Source of the DNA: Bradyrhizobium yuanmingense
Lineage (GTDB): Bacteria > Pseudomonadota > Alphaproteobacteria > Rhizobiales > Xanthobacteraceae
Assembly (NCBI RefSeq): GCF_900094575.1
Contig: NZ_FMAE01000003.1
Location: 682,001-746,000, forward strand
Reading direction: 5' to 3'
Length of the DNA: 64,000 nucleotides
The notes under the pieces are model-generated. The model was not told the DNA's origin, made no database searches, and saw only the letters and a program-made list of their open reading frames with translations. Position 1 is the stretch's first letter, and each line of letters starts with the position of its first letter. Positions 63,920 through 64,000 of the stretch are shown here, piece after piece. Both the position numbers and the translations under genes were made by a program.

Positions 63920-64000
63920 CGCGTTCCCCCTGGTGTTTCCGCTCTTGTTTTGCCGGAGTTGACTATGTCGGCCGGTGCGAGGCAAGAGGCTTGCGTCAGC

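Overview
The window looks like chromosome of a GC-rich alphaproteobacterium, most likely Bradyrhizobium or a close relative. The codon use, the gene families (phasin, single-chain acyl-CoA carboxylase, CoxL-type oxidase, barbiturase/cyanuric acid hydrolase, many acyl-CoA and LLM enzymes) and the interspersed palindromic repeats all fit this. It divides into a mobile left third and a metabolic right two thirds.

Bases 1-5775 are a decayed mobile region. It holds a large serine recombinase cut by the window edge, remnants of a phasin, a DUF3833 protein and a LigD-type ligase, a small zinc-ribbon protein, an excisionase-type HTH protein and a tyrosine integrase. The region ends in a 3' half of a tRNA-Glu(CUC) gene that serves as an attachment site.

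Bases 5776-19771 form an integrated element of about 14 kb flanked by a 20-bp direct repeat (5756-5775 and 19752-19771). It starts with its own integrase. It then carries a secreted protein, an XRE regulator, a repeat-rich stretch, and a four-gene leftward operon (RAMA-domain protein, LAGLIDADG-like protein, zinc-finger protein, polymerase-palm-like protein). After a divergent resolvase comes a defence block: a McrB-like AAA+ NTPase, a PD-(D/E)XK nuclease and an HTH-fused DNA methyltransferase (together resembling LlaJI-type restriction-modification), facing an ABC/SMC-like ATPase. Bases 19771-21807 look like the stub of another element: the att-flanking sequence is duplicated there, followed by a frameshifted NERD-domain helicase and a 3' scrap of a hydrolase gene.

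From 22 kb on the sequence is ordinary chromosome rich in catabolic genes. These include CBS and YbaK proteins, a DUF900-type hydrolase, a D-aminoacylase/CobW/DUF1989 cluster with a TetR regulator, a chemoreceptor and an Asp/hydantoin racemase. An acyl-CoA synthetase and single-chain biotin carboxylase are followed by a sigma-54 activator. Next come a flavin reductase/LLM monooxygenase pair, the dgoK/dgoA galactonate genes, a pyruvate oxidase-like gene with a frameshift, a thioesterase, an amidase, a ring-opening amidohydrolase and tex. A catalytically dead trypsin-like PDZ protein is coupled to a LuxR-type regulator. The window ends with a Tat-exported VOC protein, a DapA-family lyase, an intact DegP-type protease, an orphan CoxL, and an ACAD/ACAD/enoyl-CoA hydratase operon.

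Three genes (19887-21703, 24424-24854, 44336-46071) are each broken by what looks like a single lost base in a short C or T run. This may be an assembly artefact rather than real decay.
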